Shown piece by piece: positions 61,327-64,000 of a stretch of 64,000 nucleotides of DNA. Within the stretch, counting starts at the first letter, position 1. Every line of letters begins with the position of its first letter. Origin of the DNA: Nyssa sinensis (lineage: Eukaryota > Streptophyta > Magnoliopsida > Cornales > Nyssaceae); the NCBI GenBank assembly GCA_008638375.1, contig CM018041.1:3525501-3589500 (forward strand), in the 5' to 3' direction. Made by a program: the position numbers and the translations under genes. Under the pieces are notes generated by a model. The model was not told the origin of the DNA, did no database searches, and saw nothing but the letters and a program-made list of their open reading frames with translations.

Positions 61327-63259
61327 GTATGTGTGTGTGTGCCTAAGTAAGTGGACAAAAACTTTGTCTTCCCATAAATTTATTTTAAGGCCTCATTAAT
61401 GTTAATCAGTATTTACTAGTTTTAACAAAACTTAAGAAAATCTACAACTCAACCTGTGACATGAAATTCTCTTATCCTCAGTCCAAGTCCCAGAAAAAAA
61501 GAGAAAGGTTGCATTACCTAACTGATAACCAATGCAAAACCTATTCAGATCCTTATGAACATGTACTTTGAAAATATTCAATTAAATGTTAAGACATTCC
61601 CTTAAGCACTCAAATGCTTGAAAAATCCACAAGAAGTGTCACATCAGCACTGGGATGCAGATGAAAAATGGATAAGGGTGCATATGCTTCTTGGAGGAGT
61701 GCCTCAAGGCCTTCAACTATTGTGCGTTCAATTGGGAAAAAAAAATCATAAAAACAATTATTTGACGAACCATGCTTTATAAGACTAAATGTTGGGCGAT
61801 TAAGAAGCAACATGTTCATAAAATGAGTGGTCATTGGAATGATATTGTTGAGAATAATGCATAAAAAACGAGAAATGATAGAATTATTAATGAATTCGCA
61901 AGACAATGGAAGTAACACATAATGGAGATAAAATCGCTTAAAATAACTTGGCAGTATGAGTATCTATAACTGCACCAGTAACAGAAATTAACATGATGGG
62001 GAAAGGAAAAGAACAAATAAAAAATAAAAAAAAACAAAATTAACATAGGTTGAAATAACAAGGAAATATACGACAGGGCATGGTTTAATTGAATTGATGA
62101 CCCTAAAGAAGCAGAAATGGAGGAGCAGGTTTTATGTAGCCAACCTCGAATAGTCAGCACAATGGCTTAACTGAATTGAGTTAAAAAATCTACATCAGAT
62201 AATATCAAAAATAACTTCGCGACATGTATGTAGCTTTTTTTCTAAACATTAATTATTTACATATAAAGGAGTGTCGCTTTGTTGTGTGTGTGTAGGTGGG
62301 TGGATGGTGGTGTTGGTGCTATGTTTGTGTGTGCAAGCATGGATGTGTGACTTTTAATGAGAGAGAAAGGTGATGATGCAGTAGCTTCTCGGCAATTCGA
62401 ACTTGAAAATGGCACACTTTTGGTTTTGGAACAGCCTAGGTCTTATTGTAAAAATTAGGAGTTACCAAAACTTACATTAGGGTTCCTTTTTTTAATTTTT
62501 TCCTTTTTTGCCAACGAAAGAGACTAATTGATAGAAGCAAAACATTACATAGTTCCTCTGTCCTGCAACAAAGCATGCACTAAACATGAAGGAGGTTCTT
62601 CAAGCCACGCCTCCAAAAACTCTACAGCAGCAGTTTTTTGGGCAAGAATATGACCCACAACATTTCCTTGCCTTCGAACCATAGAGTAAGCCTATGTAGG
62701 ACCAGAAAGGGTTCCTTTTGGTTGCTGAGAAGATAGCAGAGATGTAGGACCAGAAAAGAAATTTGAATATTTGAATCTTCAATTTTGTTTTCATTTGGGA
62801 CATGAAGAACCTAAAACTTAACTCAACTTTTTCCTATTAGAACAATTTGACTTCGTTGAATTCAATGTTCTATAGAAACCAAAACTAAAGCAAGCAAAAA
62901 CATTCATTATTTTTATAGCACTCCTTTCTTTCCTTAATATATACTAAAAACAAAACAGAAGGTTTCAAGGTGAGGAAACTATTCAATTGAATACCAAAAA
63001 CATAATCCTTGATCAGAAAATAGGTGAAAGAATTGAATTCCAACGCACAATGCAAGAGAATTTGATAACAGAAAAAAAAAATTGAGAGAGAGAAATAGTG
63101 AGGGAAATACCTGGCGAGTGGTCGAAGGAGAGAGGGATCGAAGTGGTCGTTCCATCCACAATCGACAAGGAAGTTGAAGCCATCAATGGAGACTAGGTAT
63201 GATAGCGGGTTCTCGTTGTACACCCCACAGAGCGGCTTCACTTGAACCGAAGTTCCCAT
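44384..63259 (-). CDS. CPSF100: Cleavage and polyadenylation specificity factor 100 kDa subunit (CPSF2 homologue); one frame break
   Basis: Scaffold partner of the CPSF73 endonuclease in nuclear pre-mRNA 3'-end processing. Eighteen exons: 63111-63259, 60418-60586, 57952-58048, 57312-57438, 57072-57187, 55179-55273, 54883-55035, 54627-54684, 54430-54537, 53016-53268, 50609-50793, 47849-47941, 46817-46915, 46132-46263, 46000-46044, 44985-45152, 44648-44722, 44384-44485. The start [20 protein letters not shown] and [13 protein letters not shown] open a metallo-beta-lactamase fold whose metal motif is degenerate ([12 protein letters not shown]), as usual for this inactive subunit. Beta-CASP follows ([28 protein letters not shown]). 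The C-terminus ends YLYQQFYSL. One extra base at 55020-55022 (exon 54883-55035) shifts the frame after YWVQQ; without it the exons give 740 aa. Introns are crowded with LINE, SINE and MITE insertions. Confidence 0.92.
45430..45548. mobile_element. Truncated copy of the GAAGCA-terminated MITE
   Basis: The right end, read in reverse (GAGAAGCATGAAAACGGACA, then ACACGGATATGACACGAC and CTCAAAAAAGTATGACACGG), matches the right end of the element at 49064-49489. The left part is not recognisable. In a CPSF100 intron. Confidence 0.55.
47190..47238 (+). mobile_element. Tail-only micro-insertion with 16-bp target duplication
   Basis: ATGTAGTGACCAAATC at 47190-47205 recurs perfectly at 47223-47238. The 17 bp between are CCTATCAG plus an A run, close to the SINE tail CCTATCAAAA at 52965. 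In the CPSF100 intron 46916-47848. Confidence 0.85.
47521..47569 (+). mobile_element. Tail-only micro-insertion with 18-bp target duplication
   Basis: AAGAACAGTTTTGCACAA at 47521-47538 recurs perfectly at 47552-47569. The 13 bp between are CTTTCC plus seven A. In the same CPSF100 intron as 47190-47238, 330 bp away. Confidence 0.75.
48580..49757 (+). mobile_element. L1-type LINE 3' fragment, antisense in CPSF100 intron, interrupted by a MITE
   Basis: Plus-strand translation with breaks gives [19 protein letters not shown] and [10 protein letters not shown] followed by zf-RVT-like sequence and LFGLHW. After the 426-bp insertion at 49064-49489 it resumes with a [15 protein letters not shown] segment. 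It ends CTTACTTATCAAA at 49735-49747. The start is indistinct and may be earlier than 48580. In the CPSF100 intron 47942-50608. Confidence 0.75.
49064..49489. mobile_element. hAT-like MITE nested in a LINE
   Basis: Ends are inverted: CAATGAAGCACGGACAC on the left and CTAAGAAGCAAGGATATGGA on the right read in reverse. Flanking octamers are GCGTGGAG (49056-49063) and GTGTGGAG (49490-49497), one mismatch. Length 426 bp, no coding sequence. An 8-bp duplication fits the hAT superfamily. Confidence 0.7.
52850..52999 (+). mobile_element. Young tRNA-related SINE with 16-bp target duplication
   Basis: AATTTGCACATCAAGA at 52850-52865 recurs perfectly at 52984-52999. The element (52866-52983) has box A-like TAGCTTGGTTGG (52877-52888), box B GGTTCAAGTCC (52922-52932), a GT-rich stretch, and the tail TTTACCTATC plus an A run (52961-52983). 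It is antisense in CPSF100, ending 16 bp from the donor of exon 53016-53268. Confidence 0.9.
53620..53700 (-). mobile_element. LINE 3' tail fragment
   Basis: On the minus strand: CTTTCTTGTAATTCTCTTTT, TATATAAATATTCACTTTTA, then CTTATCAAAAAAG and an A-rich end, the same terminal motif as the LINEs elsewhere in the window. The 5' limit is not clear. In a CPSF100 intron. Confidence 0.45.
55392..56975 (+). mobile_element. L1-type LINE with internal loss, antisense in CPSF100 intron
   Basis: Plus strand encodes the fingers/palm start of L1 reverse transcriptase: [42 protein letters not shown], then a [22 protein letters not shown] segment after a shift. The catalytic YADD region is missing. About 55915-56120 is unlike the rest. 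The zf-RVT end follows ([36 protein letters not shown]). It ends before (TA)n at 56951. Stops and frameshifts throughout. Confidence 0.85.
58190..58370. repeat. Local duplication with embedded tail-only insertion
   Basis: GGAAACAAGGTGATGGCAGA ... TTTATACTAGCT at 58196-58233 recurs with few changes at 58314-58352. Between the units, CTCCAAACAAACTTGAT (58244-58260) and CTCCAAACAACCTTGAT (58287-58303) flank 26 bp that read in reverse TACCACTC plus a long A run and T. Confidence 0.75.
58973..59036 (+). mobile_element. Micro-insertion with 13-bp target duplication
   Basis: ATTCGATCAGGTT at 58973-58985 recurs at 59024-59036. The 38 bp between end in ATACCCACAC plus an A run, resembling a decayed SINE tail. 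In the CPSF100 intron 58049-60417. Confidence 0.7.
59501..59938. mobile_element. hAT-like MITE, second full copy
   Basis: Inverted ends TAAGAAGCACAGACACGACA and, in reverse, CTTATGAAGCACATACAC. Perfect 8-bp duplication TAACCGGT at 59493-59500 and 59939-59946. Length 438 bp, similar to 426 bp for the copy at 49064. In a CPSF100 intron. Confidence 0.75.
60995..61195 (+). mobile_element. tRNA-related SINE remnant with poly-T/poly-G block
   Basis: Box A-like AGTAGCACCTAACGGGTAAA and box B-like GGAATCAAATTCC. Then about 18 T and 17 G, then GGCATGGGGATGCCTACCCT, GGTTGTGTAGCCCAG and an A run. No target duplication seen. In the first-half introns of CPSF100 (60587-63110). Confidence 0.5.
61289..61326. 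repeat. (CT)n microsatellite
   Basis: A run of CT dinucleotides followed by a short (GT)n, in CPSF100 intron 1. Confidence 0.9.
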
Positions 63260-63608
63260 CTTTCTCTGTCTAGAATTTCTGCGTTTCTACTAACTTGCCC
63301 GGGATACAACGCAGGGTTTAAGATAAAAAGAGATGAACATACGACGTCGTTAAAAATAAAAGTAATAATAAATAATAAATAAAAGTAAAAAATAATAATA
63401 CTTTGAGGCCTCTCAGTCCTCTTCAAAGCAAGAGTTTGTACTTTGAAGTGTCAAATCATCCTTTTATAATCTTGGACAATGTTTTAATATTCTTGAATTA
63501 TAAATCTGTTTCAATGACAAGTACTAAAATGGGGTGCTATTTTAATATTTTAATATTTTTTATTAAAAATATTATTAAATTTAACAATTTTATTAAAAAA
63601 TTAATTTA
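63260..63608. promoter_or_regulatory. CPSF100 promoter and 5' UTR region
   Basis: Sequence directly upstream of the CPSF100 start codon on the minus strand. ACGACGTCGT at 63341-63350 is a palindrome containing the ACGT bZIP core. No TATA motif is obvious. Confidence 0.4.
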
Positions 63609-63614
63609 AATTTT

Positions 63615-64000
63615 AAATAACAATTAACTAAAATAAAAAAAATTCTTCAATTATAAAAATTAGCTAAATAAATAAATTCACCTTAAATTAACAAAAATAT
63701 ATAAATAAACTAAAACTAAAACATTCAATTTAAATTACAAAATTAATTTAATTATAAAATCAATTTAAATTCTTAATAACAATTAACTAAAATAGAAAAA
63801 ATTCTTCAATTATAAAAATTAGCTAAATAAATAAATTCACCTTAAATTAACAAAAATATATAAATAAACTAAAATTAAAACATTCAATTTAAATTATAAA
63901 ATCAATTTAAATTCTAAATAACAATTAACTAAAATAGAAAAAAAAATCTTCAATTAAAAAAATTAGCTAAATAAATAAATTCACCTTAAATTAACAAAAA
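63615..64000. repeat. AT-rich tandem repeat running off the window
   Basis: Three head-to-tail units starting with CAATTAACTAAAATA at 63621, 63780 and 63922 (spacing 159 and 142 bp). Each contains TTAGCTAAATAAATAAATTC and ACCTTAAATTAACAAAAA. The second unit is shorter mainly through loss of about 17 bp. The array continues past 64000. Confidence 0.9.

Noticed and set aside
1..64000. CRISPR arrays, operons, prokaryotic mobile elements
   Set aside because: The window is plant nuclear DNA; no such structure is present.

Overview
This is a nuclear window from a flowering plant. Multi-exon genes with GT-AG introns, AT-rich spacers and introns, L1-type LINE, SINE and MITE remnants, and gene products of the plant repertoire all point to a eudicot, probably a woody one; I cannot name the species. 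Coding exons were assembled by hand from translated blocks, splice sites and reading phase.

Layout. 1-6140 (-): 5' part of a U-box receptor-like kinase gene (USP domain, coiled coil, start of kinase); the 3' part lies outside the window. 6141-9580: spacer with a fold-back element and a direct/inverted repeat cluster. 9581-14864 (-): complete 17-exon kinesin of the KIN-10C/Kid type (669 aa). 16299-16511 (+): small CHCH (twin-cysteine) protein. 16512-21377: spacer with one probable non-autonomous element. 21378-22630 (+): intact two-exon 2-oxoglutarate/Fe(II) dioxygenase. 24697-27061 (+): its tandemly duplicated, broken copy, with a LINE in its intron. 29155-33060 (-): prolyl 4-hydroxylase-like protein with a C-terminal ShKT domain. 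34139-41970 (-): chloroplast-type SLH-domain protein. 44384-63259 (-): complete CPSF100 gene (18 exons over 19 kb). 63260-64000: AT-rich repeat.

The genes have unrelated jobs (ubiquitin signalling, mitosis, mitochondrial import, specialised metabolism, secretory-pathway hydroxylation, plastid, mRNA 3'-end processing). As I recall, CPSF100 and the SLH gene are also neighbours in Arabidopsis (At5g23880/At5g23890), so that block looks like conserved synteny.

The most unusual signal is a set of tiny insertions (13-38 bp), mostly inside introns of the SLH and CPSF100 genes. Each consists of little more than a retrotransposon 3' tail (for example TACTTATC followed by an A run) between 13-18 bp direct repeats. 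The same tail ends the LINEs and the SINEs here, which suggests that one L1 machinery mobilises both and sometimes inserts only the tail. Two hAT-like MITEs with 8-bp duplications, one nested in a LINE, and two fold-back MITEs add to the record. Three conserved exons (two in the SLH gene, one in CPSF100) each carry one extra base. Because CPSF100 is normally essential, these are either assembly indels or real null lesions.
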